64,000 nt of DNA from DASVTU01 sp036387415 (lineage in GTDB: Bacteria > Acidobacteriota > Blastocatellia > Pyrinomonadales > Pyrinomonadaceae): assembly GCA_036387415.1 (NCBI GenBank), contig DASVTU010000001.1, positions 1-64,000 on the forward strand, in the 5' to 3' direction. This document shows positions 47,660 through 55,452 of the stretch, one piece after another. Each line of letters opens with the position of its first letter. Position 1 is the first letter of the stretch. The position numbers and the translations under genes were made by a program. The notes beneath the pieces are model-generated. The model saw only the letters and a list, made by a program, of their open reading frames with translations. It searched no databases and was not told the origin of the DNA.

Positions 47660-48415
47660 CTACGCCCGCGCAACGGTGAGCACGAATACTTCGCTTGCGC
47701 CCGCGACACGCAAGGCACGCGCGCAGGCCGAGACGGTGGCTCCTGTGGTGAACACGTCGTCGATGACGAGGACGCGCTCGCCTTCAATCAGACGCGTACG
47801 CCGCACATCGAAGGCGTCTGCGACCGTTTCGCGCCGCGCACGCGCATCCATGCCAGCGCGATGCCGTTCGGCGTAGACGGTGCGAACCAGACTCCACTCG
47901 TCGAAGGGCAGACGCGTCTGTGCCGCCAGCGCGCGTCCGAGCGTCGCTGCTTGATTAAAGCCACGCTCGCGTTCGCGTCGGGGATGGAGAGGGACGGGCA
48001 CGATGCGCGTCGCCGCGTCGAGGGGCGGACGCCTCTGAGTTTCCAAAAGCAGACGCGCCAGCCGCGCCGAGACGTGCGGCTCATGCTTCAACGTGAGCAC
48101 CGCCGCGCGCAGTGCTCCTTCGTACACTCCGCACGCACGCGCCGCCGTCCAACTCTCATCGTCGCAACGGCGACAACGAACATCCTCCCGCTTCTCCCGT
48201 TCCAACGCGCCCGACGCCCCTCTCGCTAATGCGCCGCACTTCCAGCACATCGTCTCGTTGCCGGAAAAAATGTGCGTCGCCCGCCAGCAGGCGGCGCACG
48301 CGGGCAGGTCGGCGCGCGCCTCGACGCTCCGCACGCCGCACGCCGCGCACGCGTAAGGGTAGACGAGCGCGAGCGTCGCGTCGTAAAGCATGTCGATTTT
48401 GTTAGCGAACGACAT
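47660..48415 (-). CDS. comF: ComF-family phosphoribosyltransferase-like protein
   Basis: A 251-residue protein from the ATG at 48415. A TTG 141 bases upstream lies in a hairpin and is unlikely. The N-terminal zinc-finger region has Cys pairs (CAACG, CAACW, CWKCG, CRRCDDESW). The C-terminal type I phosphoribosyltransferase domain includes the PRPP loop VLVIDDVFTTGATVSACARAL. ComF proteins take part in DNA uptake during competence. Other competence genes are not nearby. Confidence 0.9.
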   Translation of the reverse strand: MSFANKIDMLYDATLALVYPYACAACGVRSVEARADLPACAACWRATHIFSGNETMCWKCGALARGASGALEREKREDVRCRRCDDESWTAARACGVYEGALRAAVLTLKHEPHVSARLARLLLETQRRPPLDAATRIVPVPLHPRRERERGFNQAATLGRALAAQTRLPFDEWSLVRTVYAERHRAGMDARARRETVADAFDVRRTRLIEGERVLVIDDVFTTGATVSACARALRVAGASEVFVLTVARA

Positions 48416-48531
48416 GGTGAGAGGGATGCTGTACGAAAACCAAAACGGTTGTTGGTGTTGACGTTGGCGAGGATGTCGGGCGATTCGTATTGACGTTCGT
48501 GCGCGCCCGTAACTTGGAGAGCATACACGAA

Positions 48532-48568
48532 CAGCCTCCCGACTTGAACTGTTCAAATCGGGAGGCTG
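48532..48568. terminator. Hairpin downstream of the dksA-like gene
   Basis: An 18-bp stem with one mismatch: CAGCCTCCCGACTTGAAC at 48532-48549 pairs with 48551-48568. The arms are almost adjacent. No long T-run follows on either strand. It lies between the dksA-like and comF genes and could be a terminator or an mRNA-stabilising structure. Confidence 0.55.
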
Positions 48569-48626
48569 TGCGATTCGATGGCGCGAAAGTCGTTGCCGTC
48601 GTTTAATTGTTAACGTCGGCGTCCGT

Positions 48627-48995
48627 CTAGTCTTCTTCGACGTTCAACAGGCCGCGTTCCTGCAAATCCTGACAACGGAGGCAATAACGCGCCCACGGCA
48701 CGGCGTCGAGACGTTTCTCCTGAACGGGTTCGCCGCAGTTGATGCATTCGCCGTAGTCGCCCGCTTCGACGCGCTTCAAGGCTTCGTCAATCAATTCGAG
48801 CAGGCGGCGGTCGTTGGCCGACATGGAAATCAAAAGCTCTTTCGTGTAAGCGTTGGCGGCCATGTCCGCCGGGTCTTGCGTCGCTTCGGCATCGCGTTCG
48901 CGGCTCGACAACTCCGCTTCCGTCACCTGTCGGAATAATGATTCGCGTCGCTCAAGCAAGCGGTCGCGATACGTTTTCAATTTCCTTTTATCCAT
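48627..48995 (-). CDS. DksA/TraR-type C4 zinc-finger protein
   Basis: A 122-residue protein from the ATG at 48995, which has GGAGGGAG 9 or so bases upstream; the longer frame upstream runs into a period-7 element. The N-terminal coiled coil (residues 1-75) carries DPADMAANAYTKELL. The C-terminal zinc finger has C84-INC87 and C105-LRC108, the DksA/TraR C4 layout. Family members bind the RNA polymerase secondary channel and modulate the ppGpp response. Position downstream of rlmH and the sigma54 regulator suggests the tail of that operon. Confidence 0.9.
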   Translation of the reverse strand: MDKRKLKTYRDRLLERRESLFRQVTEAELSSRERDAEATQDPADMAANAYTKELLISMSANDRRLLELIDEALKRVEAGDYGECINCGEPVQEKRLDAVPWARYCLRCQDLQERGLLNVEED

Positions 48996-49038
48996 CTTTG
49001 ATACGCTCCCTCCAAACCCCACTTGACCAAACAAAACT

Positions 49039-49118
49039 TTAGATTTGTGATTTAGACATACGTTAAAAAGCATCCTGCTTGTTTCAATCGACAATCAAAA
49101 ATCTTCAATCCAAAATTT
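49039..49118. repeat. Period-7 hairpin element, AATCNNN family
   Basis: The right arm (49085-49118) contains AATCGACAATCAAAAATCTT and CAATCCAAAATTT in 7-nt steps. The left arm (49039-49057, TTAGATTTGTGATTTAGAC) is a degenerate complement. It starts just after the rlmH stop on the minus strand. Confidence 0.65.
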
Positions 49119-49120
49119 CG

Positions 49121-49585
49121 TCATTTCTGATACGGCAATCCGCGCATAATCGTGTAAGCCCTGTAAAGCTGTTCGGCCACGACGACGCGCGCCATTTCGT
49201 GCGTCAGCGTCAAGCGCGACAGAGACCAACGAACGTCTGCGCGTCTTTTAACCTCCGCCGCGACGCCGAGATGTCCGCCGACGACAAACGCCACCTCTTT
49301 CACCCCTTGTTCCTGCCAACGCTCAAACTCCGCCGCCAATTCCGGCGAACTCCATTGCCGCTCGCCTTCCACGTCGAGCAGCACCGTAAAGGGTTCAGAT
49401 GCTAAAGCACCCTTGATTCGTTTGCTCTCCTCCTCCAAACAAATGCGCTCCTCCGCGCTCGCGCTCTCCCGGAGTTCCGTCACCTCGCACCGCACGAACC
49501 GACCGAGCCTCTGCAAATAATCATCCGCGAGCGCACGCAGATGCGCGTTTTTCGTCTTGCCGACCCAAATAAGGCGAAACCGCAT
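49121..49585 (-). CDS. rlmH: 23S rRNA (pseudouridine-1915-N3)-methyltransferase RlmH
   Basis: A 154-residue SPOUT methyltransferase. It begins MRFRLIWVGKTKNAHL. The knot region contains VAFVVGGHLGV and the C-terminal signature SLSRLTLTHEMARVVVAEQLYRAYTIMRGLPYQK. Typical family members have GxPYHK with His; here it is PYQK, a substitution near the cofactor/substrate pocket. It would methylate helix 69 pseudouridine of the large subunit. It lies 25 bases after the sigma54-regulator gene, with a period-7 element in the gap. Confidence 0.95.
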   Translation of the reverse strand: MRFRLIWVGKTKNAHLRALADDYLQRLGRFVRCEVTELRESASAEERICLEEESKRIKGALASEPFTVLLDVEGERQWSSPELAAEFERWQEQGVKEVAFVVGGHLGVAAEVKRRADVRWSLSRLTLTHEMARVVVAEQLYRAYTIMRGLPYQK

Positions 49586-49589
49586 AGAA

Positions 49590-49672
49590 TCAGAGATTAG
49601 AGGCTAGATGTCAGAAGTCGGAATCATCAGTTCTTTTACTAATCTCTGACCTCTGAACTCTAGCCTCTGTTT
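49590..49672. repeat. Period-7 hairpin element, GAGGTYA family, overlapping a gene end
   Basis: The left arm (49590-49620) contains AGATTAGAGGCTAGATGTCA. The right arm (49637-49670) contains AATCTCTGACCTCTGAACTC and TAGCCTC. On the minus strand the last 18 or so codons and the TGA of the sigma54 regulator are written in this element. Confidence 0.85.
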
Positions 49673-50588
49673 CGTAGCGCGCAAGTTTCTCGTAGAGATT
49701 TTTACGACTGATACCGAGCAGCCGCGCGGCTTCGGATTTATTGCCGTGTACGGCGTCGAGCGTCTCGCGTATGTAGTCGGCTTCGAGTTCGGCGAGCGTG
49801 GGGCGTCGCGCGCCGCGCGCCTTGAGTCGTGCCGCCGCGCGCACCGCCTCCGGCAAGTCCGACGCCTCGACACGCCCGCCTTCCGTCACAATCACCGCCC
49901 GCTCCACCACGTTTGCCAACTCGCGCACGTTGCCGGGAAACTCATAAATTTCAAACAACTCAAGCGTCTCGTCCGAGAACCCCGCGACGCGCCGACCATG
50001 CTTGGCGGCAAACGCCGACAGAAATTTTTCCGCCAGTGGCTGCACATCCTCGCGCCGCTCGCGCAAACCCGCGACGTGTATTCGCACAACGTTGAGACGG
50101 TAAAAAAGGTCTTCACGAAACGCGCGACGCCGCACCGCCTCATCCAAATCCACGTTCGTCAACGCCACCAGCCGCGCATCCACCTTGACGGTGCGCCTGC
50201 CGCCCAAACGCTCAAACTCGCGGCGTTCAATCACGCGCAGGAGTTTGGCCTGTGCGTCGGTGGTCAGATGCGCGATTTCGTCTAGGACGAGCGTTCCCTT
50301 GTGCGCCGCTTCGAGTCGTCCGGGCTTCATCGTGCTCGCGCCCGTAAACGCCCCGCGCTCGTAACCGAATAACTCCGCTTCGAGCAGTTCGCCCGGCAGC
50401 GACGCGCAATCAATATTGACGAACGCTCCCGCCGCACGCTCCGAACGCGTGTGAATAAAGAGCGCGAGCGCATCTTTCCCCGCGCCCGATTCGCCCGTCA
50501 CAAGGACGTTGGCGTCCGTCCGCGCCACGCGCTCGGCCAACCGCACCGCTTCGCGCATCGCTTCCGATTGGGCGACGAGTTCAATCAC
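49611..50588 (-). CDS. Sigma54-dependent transcriptional activator (AAA+ with Fis-type HTH, no receiver domain)
   Basis: A 325-residue activator consisting only of the AAA+ core and DNA-binding domain. Walker A is GESGAGKD (32-39), the sigma54-contacting loop is GAFTGA (79-84), Walker B is GTLVLDEIAHL (98-108), and the Arg finger lies in RREDLFYRLNV-like sequence near 178. A Fis-type helix-turn-helix (EAARLLGISRKNLYEKLARY) lies near 285-305. No N-terminal sensor domain is present, so activity may be constitutive or controlled by a partner. The last 18 residues are encoded by a period-7 element. It overlaps rsfS by 8 bases within a ribosome-biogenesis operon. Confidence 0.9.
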   Translation of the reverse strand: MIELVAQSEAMREAVRLAERVARTDANVLVTGESGAGKDALALFIHTRSERAAGAFVNIDCASLPGELLEAELFGYERGAFTGASTMKPGRLEAAHKGTLVLDEIAHLTTDAQAKLLRVIERREFERLGGRRTVKVDARLVALTNVDLDEAVRRRAFREDLFYRLNVVRIHVAGLRERREDVQPLAEKFLSAFAAKHGRRVAGFSDETLELFEIYEFPGNVRELANVVERAVIVTEGGRVEASDLPEAVRAAARLKARGARRPTLAELEADYIRETLDAVHGNKSEAARLLGISRKNLYEKLARYETEARVQRSEISKRTDDSDF

Positions 50589-51132
50589 TTGTTCTCAAAG
50601 AACCATCGCGTTCATCGCGCGACGAACCGCCATTACTGCTGCCACCGCTGCTGCTGCTGTCGCCGCTCGACAGTTCCGTCGGCAGAGCCACGCGTCCGGC
50701 ATCACGCCATAGTCGTTCAAGGTCGTAAAAGCGTCGCGCCTTCTCCTCGAAGACGTGAAAGATGAAGTCGCCGTAATCGACGAGTATCCACTCGGCGGTG
50801 TTGTAGCCTTCGATTCGCAGAGCCTTCGTGCCCTGCTTTTTCAGACGCTCCACCACTTCGTCTGCAATCGCTTGCACCTGTCGCTGGTTGGTGCCGCTCG
50901 CAATCAGAAAGTAGTCTGTGAAACTCGCCACCACGCGCAGGTCGAGCGCGATGAGGTCGAGCGCCTTCTTGTCGCTGGCAGCATGGAGCGCGGCGAGCAT
51001 GCGCTCGTCGAGTTCTGCGGGTTGGTGCGCGGCTTCCTCAGCCGTCGCATTTGTGCTCGGCGTCGAAGCTTGTTTCTGTTGTGCCTGCTCTTTTTTAGTG
51101 AGTGGTTCCGGTGTCGAAGAATTCGGTTTCAT
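50581..51132 (-). CDS. rsfS: Ribosome silencing factor RsfS
   Basis: A protein of up to 183 residues. An N-terminal 45-residue Gln/Ala/Thr-rich segment may be untranslated if the ATG at 51000 is used. The RsfS core is DKKALDLIALDLRVVASFTDYFLIASGTNQRQVQAIADEV...EGYNTAEWILVDYGDFIFHVFEEKARRFYDLERLW. It binds uL14 and blocks subunit joining under starvation. The C-terminus is Ser/Gly-rich. It overlaps nadD by 38 bases from the first ATG, the usual nadD-rsfS pairing. Confidence 0.95.
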   Translation of the reverse strand: MKPNSSTPEPLTKKEQAQQKQASTPSTNATAEEAAHQPAELDERMLAALHAASDKKALDLIALDLRVVASFTDYFLIASGTNQRQVQAIADEVVERLKKQGTKALRIEGYNTAEWILVDYGDFIFHVFEEKARRFYDLERLWRDAGRVALPTELSSGDSSSSGGSSNGGSSRDERDGSLRTSD

Positions 51133-51817
51133 GCGTTTCTCGATAGAGCCTGTACTTTTTGATGTAATCCGCGACAGGCGACGGAACTAGCGAGGCCAAA
51201 TCGGCGGCGTCTTTGCCCGCCTGCGTTGCGTTGCGAATCGCTGTTGCCGAAACATCTACGGTTGCGGCATCGGTCAGGTAGATTCTCGTCCGTTCAAGAT
51301 TCTCGTCCAACACACGCGCGACCCATTCATTGTTTGCGCCGCGCAAATCCACCACGGCATCGCGCACGGCGTTCGTCACGTGCGACGAATTCAACTCATA
51401 GCCGGGACGCGTGACGACGATGTGATTGGCGAGCGAGAGCACTCGCTCCCACTCTCGCCACGTCGTGATTTCCAACCACGAATCAGCGCCCATCACGAAA
51501 AACAGCCGCGCGGCTCGTCCCAAAGTTTCCACGAATCGCGCCAGCGTATTGACCGTGTAGGGTCGCTCCGGCGCGTCGAGTTCGACGGTCGAGATGCGAA
51601 AGCGCGGTTCGCTTTGCGTCGCCAGTGCAAGCATCGCATAGCGTTGGACGGGCGGCGTGACGGCTCGCTCGCGTTTGTGCGGCGCGATGTGCGCTGGTAT
51701 GAAAAGAACTTCCGTCAAACCGAACAACGCTGTGACGTTTCGCGCCACCGCGAGATGCCCGAAGTGTACGGGGTCGAACGTCCCGCCGTACAAAGCTATG
51801 CGCTGCTGCTCTCCCAT
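51095..51817 (-). CDS. nadD: Nicotinate-nucleotide adenylyltransferase
   Basis: A 240-residue enzyme of NAD synthesis that joins ATP and nicotinate mononucleotide. Features are the N-terminal ALYGGTFDPVHFGHL with the HxGH motif, FIPAHIAPHK, FFVMGADSWLEITTWREWE, and the C-terminal SATAIRNA in place of the usual ISSTxIR. The ATG at 51817 gives the canonical start; an in-frame codon 21 bases upstream is less likely. Confidence 0.95.
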   Translation of the reverse strand: MGEQQRIALYGGTFDPVHFGHLAVARNVTALFGLTEVLFIPAHIAPHKRERAVTPPVQRYAMLALATQSEPRFRISTVELDAPERPYTVNTLARFVETLGRAARLFFVMGADSWLEITTWREWERVLSLANHIVVTRPGYELNSSHVTNAVRDAVVDLRGANNEWVARVLDENLERTRIYLTDAATVDVSATAIRNATQAGKDAADLASLVPSPVADYIKKYRLYRETHETEFFDTGTTH

Positions 51818-51869
51818 TTCGCGCGTTACTAACACCAACTAATACAGCACAAACGTGCTGCCCCAACGA

Positions 51870-52922
51870 TTACGACTGCGTTGCGCGCATCTCCTCCGTG
51901 CCCCGATTGCCCTTCGACACTCCGCCGATTTCGTCCAACGCCTTCGCAATGGCGTTGACGAGTTCGCGCACGCCGCGATTCGTCACCGACGAGATTTCAT
52001 AAAAATCTTTGCCGTCTTCGCCAGCACGCACGCGCAGGCGCTCAAGCCTTTCGGGTTCATCGAGCGCATCAATCTTGGTGGCGACAACTATCTGCGGTCG
52101 TTCGGCGAGTTCGGCGTCGTAGGCCGCGAGTTCACGATTGATTGCTTCATAGTCGTCCACGGAGTCGCGGCCTGAAATCGAAGAGATATCGACGAGATGC
52201 AGCAGAAGTTTCGTCCGTTCGACGTGGCGCAGGAAGCGGTCGCCGAGTCCGGCACCTTCATGCGCGCCTTCAATCAGCCCCGGAATGTCAGCCACGACAA
52301 ACGTCCGGTAGTCGCCCAAATCGACCACGCCGAGATGTGGCTCAAGCGTCGTGAAAGGATAATCGGCAATCTTCGGTTTGGCAGCGGAGATGGTGGAAAT
52401 CAGCGTCGATTTTCCAGCGTTCGGGAAGCCGACGAGTCCCACGTCGGCGAGCAGTTTGAGTTCCAGTTGCAACTCGCGTTCTTCGCCGGGACTGCCCTCT
52501 TGATGATAACGGGGCGCACGGTTGGTTGAAGTGGCGAAGTGAGAATTGCCGAAGCCGCCGCGACCGCCGCGCGCCGCCAGCCAACGCTGTCCCTCTTCGG
52601 ATAAATCGCAATAAAACTCGCCCGTCTCGCCATCCAACACCTGCGTCCCGACAGGCACATATACGACCGTATCTTCGCCTTCGCGCCCCGCGCGATTCGA
52701 GCCTTCGCCGTGTCGCCCGCGCTCCGCTTTGTGCTCAGGATTGAAACGAAGATGAAGCAGCGTGTTATATGAGGACGAGGCTTCGAGCCAGACATCGCCG
52801 CCGCGACCGCCGTCACCGCCCGAAGGGCCGCCGCGCGGCACAAACTTCTCGCGTCGAAAAGCCATCACGCCATTGCCGCCATGTCCACCGCGAACACGAA
52901 TTTTGGTGCGATCAATAAACAA
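51870..52922 (-). CDS. obgE: Obg GTPase (ObgE/CgtA)
   Basis: A 350-residue GTPase involved in 50S assembly and stress control. A Gly-rich Obg fold occupies residues 1-158 (RGGHGGNG, GGPSGGDGGRGGDV, GGRGGFGN). The G domain has G1 GFPNAGKST (165-173), G3 DIPGLIEGAHEGAGLG, G4 ATKIDA and G5 SSV. The C-terminal OCT domain of some homologues is absent. The order rplU-rpmA-obgE is standard. Confidence 0.97.
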   Translation of the reverse strand: MFIDRTKIRVRGGHGGNGVMAFRREKFVPRGGPSGGDGGRGGDVWLEASSSYNTLLHLRFNPEHKAERGRHGEGSNRAGREGEDTVVYVPVGTQVLDGETGEFYCDLSEEGQRWLAARGGRGGFGNSHFATSTNRAPRYHQEGSPGEERELQLELKLLADVGLVGFPNAGKSTLISTISAAKPKIADYPFTTLEPHLGVVDLGDYRTFVVADIPGLIEGAHEGAGLGDRFLRHVERTKLLLHLVDISSISGRDSVDDYEAINRELAAYDAELAERPQIVVATKIDALDEPERLERLRVRAGEDGKDFYEISSVTNRGVRELVNAIAKALDEIGGVSKGNRGTEEMRATQS

Positions 52923-52928
52923 CTTTTT

Positions 52929-53070
52929 TAATTGCGGATTGCAGATTGCGGATTAAAAAACAGTAGTTAGCCGTCAGCAAAGATGCTTGATGAGGTTTGC
53001 TCTCAACCACTTTCCAGCCTTTACTCAAGCTCCCGAATTCTGTTCTTCAAATCCGCATTCCGCATTCAAA
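52929..53070. repeat. Composite period-7 hairpin element, TTGCGGA family with a CAGTAGN fragment inside
   Basis: The left arm (52930-52955) is ATTGCGGATTGCAGATTGCG. The right arm (53047-53067) is AAATCCGCATTCCGCATTC. Between them, right after the left arm, 52961-52980 reads CAGTAGTTAGCCGTCAGCAA, words of a different family. This makes it a nested or recombined element. Confidence 0.75.
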
Positions 53071-53078
53071 AATCAAAT

Positions 53079-53118
53079 GACGCCCGTCGCTTGAGTGCGT
53101 GCACTCGGCGCGGGCGTC
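53079..53118 (-). terminator. Hairpin terminator after rpmA
   Basis: The outer stem GACGCCCG (53079-53086) pairs with 53111-53118, and the inner stem GAGTGC pairs with GCACTC. On the minus strand it is followed by ATTTGATTTTTG. It lies 31 bases downstream of the rpmA stop, so it may end or attenuate transcription before obgE. Confidence 0.6.
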
Positions 53119-53148
53119 GCATCAGTACCGGACTCTAGTCCCTCAAAC

Positions 53149-53463
53149 TCACGCGGCGACCGCAGGCGACGCCTCTTGTTCAGGCACGACGAGCGCCAAA
53201 GCCGTCACCTCTGCCGGATACACGCTGATGAATTTGCCGTTGCGTCCCTTGTCTTCAAACTTCACAACGCCGTCAATCAACGCAAACAAAGTATCGTCTT
53301 TGCCGCGCCCGACGTTTTTGCCTGGCTTCCATTTCGTCCCACGCTGACGCGCGAGAATATTGCCGCCGAGTACGCGCTCGCCGCCGAATTTCTTGAGACC
53401 CAATCGTTGCGAGTGCGAATCACGACCGTTGCGCGATGAGCCGACTCCCTTTTTATGTGCCAT
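53149..53463 (-). CDS. rpmA: 50S ribosomal protein L27 (bL27)
   Basis: A 104-residue protein. It starts MAHKKGVGSSRNGRDSHSQRLG with no cleavable N-terminal extension, followed by GGERVLGGNILARQRGTKWKPGKNVGRGKDDTLFAL, the conserved bL27 core that reaches the peptidyl-transferase centre. The C-terminal 15 residues (PEQEASPAVAA) are a short extension. It lies between rplU and obgE, with period-7 elements on its upstream side. Confidence 0.98.
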   Translation of the reverse strand: MAHKKGVGSSRNGRDSHSQRLGLKKFGGERVLGGNILARQRGTKWKPGKNVGRGKDDTLFALIDGVVKFEDKGRNGKFISVYPAEVTALALVVPEQEASPAVAA

Positions 53464-53480
53464 TGTCTTAACTCCTCAAA

Positions 53481-53561
53481 GCAGATGTCAGAGGCCAGAG
53501 GTCGGAGGTTAGTTAAAAGCAAAAATCTTTTACTAACCTCTGACCTCTAACCTCTGCCTCT
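53481..53561. repeat. Period-7 hairpin element, GAGGTYA family
   Basis: The left arm (53481-53514) contains GCAGATGTCAGAGGCCAGAG and GTCGGAGGTTAG. The right arm (53530-53561) contains TAACCTCTGACCTCTAACCT. The loop is 15 bases. It fills the rplU-rpmA gap. Confidence 0.85.
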
Positions 53562-53565
53562 ATCG

Positions 53566-53874
53566 TTATCCGATAGAATCAATCTTCACCGTCGTATAGT
53601 TCTGGCGGTGTCCCTGCGTGCGCTTGTACTGTTTGCGACGCTTCTTCTTGAAGACGATAATCTTGTCGCCGCGACCGTGGTCAACAATCGTCGCAGCGAT
53701 ACGTGCGCCGTCAACGATGGGTGCACCGACTTTGACGCCGTCGTCGTTTGCGAGCACCAGTGCTTCGAGTTCGACCGACTCACCCGCCTCTTTATTAATC
53801 GAAGGCACGCGCACCGTCGCGCCTTCTTCGACGCGAAACTGTTTGCCGCCTGCTCTAATAATTGCGTAAGGCAT
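53566..53874 (-). CDS. rplU: 50S ribosomal protein L21 (bL21)
   Basis: A 102-residue protein. MPYAIIRAGGKQFRVEEGATVRVP is the canonical N-terminus, and KIIVFKKKRRKQYKRTQGHRQNYTTVKIDSI the canonical C-terminus of bL21. It is the first gene of a ribosome-biogenesis operon, with a clear promoter 60-90 bases upstream. Confidence 0.98.
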   Translation of the reverse strand: MPYAIIRAGGKQFRVEEGATVRVPSINKEAGESVELEALVLANDDGVKVGAPIVDGARIAATIVDHGRGDKIIVFKKKRRKQYKRTQGHRQNYTTVKIDSIG

Positions 53875-53932
53875 CTCTCTATCCTCCTACCACACACTCC
53901 GGCAAGCCCAACTTGCCACAGAAAAGTCGTTC

Positions 53933-53962
53933 ATTATAAAGGCCATTCGCCCACTGCGTCAA
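53933..53962 (-). promoter_or_regulatory. Sigma70 promoter of the rplU operon
   Basis: On the minus strand TTGACG (complement of 53957-53962) is followed after 18 bases by a perfect TATAAT (complement of 53933-53938). The predicted start near 53926 gives a leader of about 50 bases before rplU. Confidence 0.75.
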
Positions 53963-53990
53963 ACCCTCGCGGGAGACACGAAAAACGTGT

Positions 53991-54026
53991 GTTTTCTGGC
54001 CGTTTCTCACGTTTTCTGGCCGTTTC
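53991..54026. repeat. Tandem 16-bp direct repeat across the accC stop
   Basis: GTTTTCTGGCCGTTTC occurs at 53991-54006 and again at 54011-54026, a 20-base spacing. The second copy encodes the last residues of AccC (RNGQKT). It looks like a local tandem duplication. Confidence 0.8.
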
Positions 54027-55371
54027 GTCGCTCCGCAAATTGCTCCATGAACTTAGTCGAATAGTCGCCTGAGCGAAAATAGGGGTCGTTCATAATCTCC
54101 AAATGAAGCGGAATCGTCGTCTTGATTCCTTCAATCACCATCGCTTCGAGCGCGCGACGCATGCGCGCGATAGCCAGTTCGCGTGTCCGCGCGTGAACGA
54201 TGAGTTTGGCAATCATCGAATCGTAGAACGGCGGCACGAAATAACCCGGATAGATAGCCGTATCGACGCGCACGCCGGGGCCGCCCGGAAGATTGCAGGT
54301 CGTAATCCGACCGGGCGACGGCGCAAAAGTCTCTGGGTGCTCCGCGTTGATGCGGCACTCGATGGCGTGCCCGACGATGATGACATCATCTTGTGTGTAA
54401 GACTGCGGCTGCCCCTCGGCGACGAGTATCTGATTTCGCACGATGTCGGCCAATGTGACCATCTCTGTCACGGGATGCTCGACCTGTATGCGCGTGTTCA
54501 TCTCCATGAAGTAGAAGCGTCCATCCTCGTCGAGCAGGAATTCGACAGTCCCGGCATTGGAGTAACCAACCTTTTTGCAGGCTTCGACTGCCGCGCGTCC
54601 CATCTGCTCGCGCAACTCCGGCGTGAGCACGGGCGACGGCGCTTCTTCAATCAACTTTTGATGCCGTCGCTGTATCGAGCAATCGCGTTCGCCGAGATGG
54701 ATGCAGTTGCCGTGCTCATCGGCGAGCACTTGAATCTCGACGTGGCGCGGGCGTTCGATGTAGCGTTCGATGTACACGTCGCCATTTTTGAAAGCGGCGG
54801 CGGCCTCGCTTGAAGCCGTCTGTAAGGCCACCCCTAGTTCTTCCTCAGCGCGCACGATACGCATGCCGCGACCACCGCCGCCCGCCGATGCTTTGACGAT
54901 GACTGGAAAGCCAATCTCGCGCGCAATCGCGAGGGCTTCTTCTTCAGTCTTCAAAGGCTCAGGGCTTCCGGGCAAGATGGGCACGCCCGCCTCTTTCATC
55001 GTGCGTCGTGCTTCCACTTTATCGCCCATCATGCGAATCACGTCGGGGCGCGGCCCGATGAACTTGATGTTGCACGCCTCACAAATCTCTGCGAAGTAGG
55101 CCGACTCGGCGAGGAAGCCGTAGCCCGGATGAATCGCATCGACGTTGGTGATTTCGGCAGCGGCGATAACGGAAGGGATGTTTAGATAACTCTGTGCCGA
55201 CGGCGCTGCACCGATGCAAATCGACTCGTCTGCGAAGCGCACATGAAGCGAATCACGGTCGGCGACGCTGTGGACGGCTACCGTCTTGATGCCCATCTCC
55301 TTGCACGTCCAGATGATGCGACACGCAATCTCGCCCCGATTGGCTATCAGAATTTTACGAAACTTACGCAT
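54007..55371 (-). CDS. accC: Acetyl-CoA carboxylase, biotin carboxylase subunit
   Basis: A 454-residue biotin carboxylase of fatty-acid synthesis. Features are FRKILIANRGEIACRI at the N-terminus, HPGYGFLAESAYFAE, the ATP-grasp loop KASAGGGGRGMRI (about 159-171), CSIQRRHQKLIEEAPSP, FYFMEMNTRIQVEHPVTE, and ECRINAEHPETFAPSPGRI. The length is that of AccC proper, unlike the 514-residue paralogue at 790. It is the second gene after accB, with an 80-base gap filled by a period-7 element. Confidence 0.96.
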   Translation of the reverse strand: MRKFRKILIANRGEIACRIIWTCKEMGIKTVAVHSVADRDSLHVRFADESICIGAAPSAQSYLNIPSVIAAAEITNVDAIHPGYGFLAESAYFAEICEACNIKFIGPRPDVIRMMGDKVEARRTMKEAGVPILPGSPEPLKTEEEALAIAREIGFPVIVKASAGGGGRGMRIVRAEEELGVALQTASSEAAAAFKNGDVYIERYIERPRHVEIQVLADEHGNCIHLGERDCSIQRRHQKLIEEAPSPVLTPELREQMGRAAVEACKKVGYSNAGTVEFLLDEDGRFYFMEMNTRIQVEHPVTEMVTLADIVRNQILVAEGQPQSYTQDDVIIVGHAIECRINAEHPETFAPSPGRITTCNLPGGPGVRVDTAIYPGYFVPPFYDSMIAKLIVHARTRELAIARMRRALEAMVIEGIKTTIPLHLEIMNDPYFRSGDYSTKFMEQFAERRNGQKT

Positions 55372-55375
55372 AAGT

Positions 55376-55449
55376 GAGATGTCAGAGGAGAGAGGCCAGA
55401 AGCCGGTAAATTTCCGTACTGGCCTCTGACCTCTCGCCTCTAACCTCTA
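55376..55449. repeat. Period-7 hairpin element, GAGGTYA family
   Basis: The left arm (55376-55407) contains TGTCAGAGGAGAGAGGCCAG. The right arm (55415-55449) contains CTGGCCTCTGACCTCTCGCC and TCTAACCTC. The loop is only about 8 bases, making this one of the tightest hairpins. It separates accB from accC. Confidence 0.85.
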
Positions 55450-55452
55450 TTG

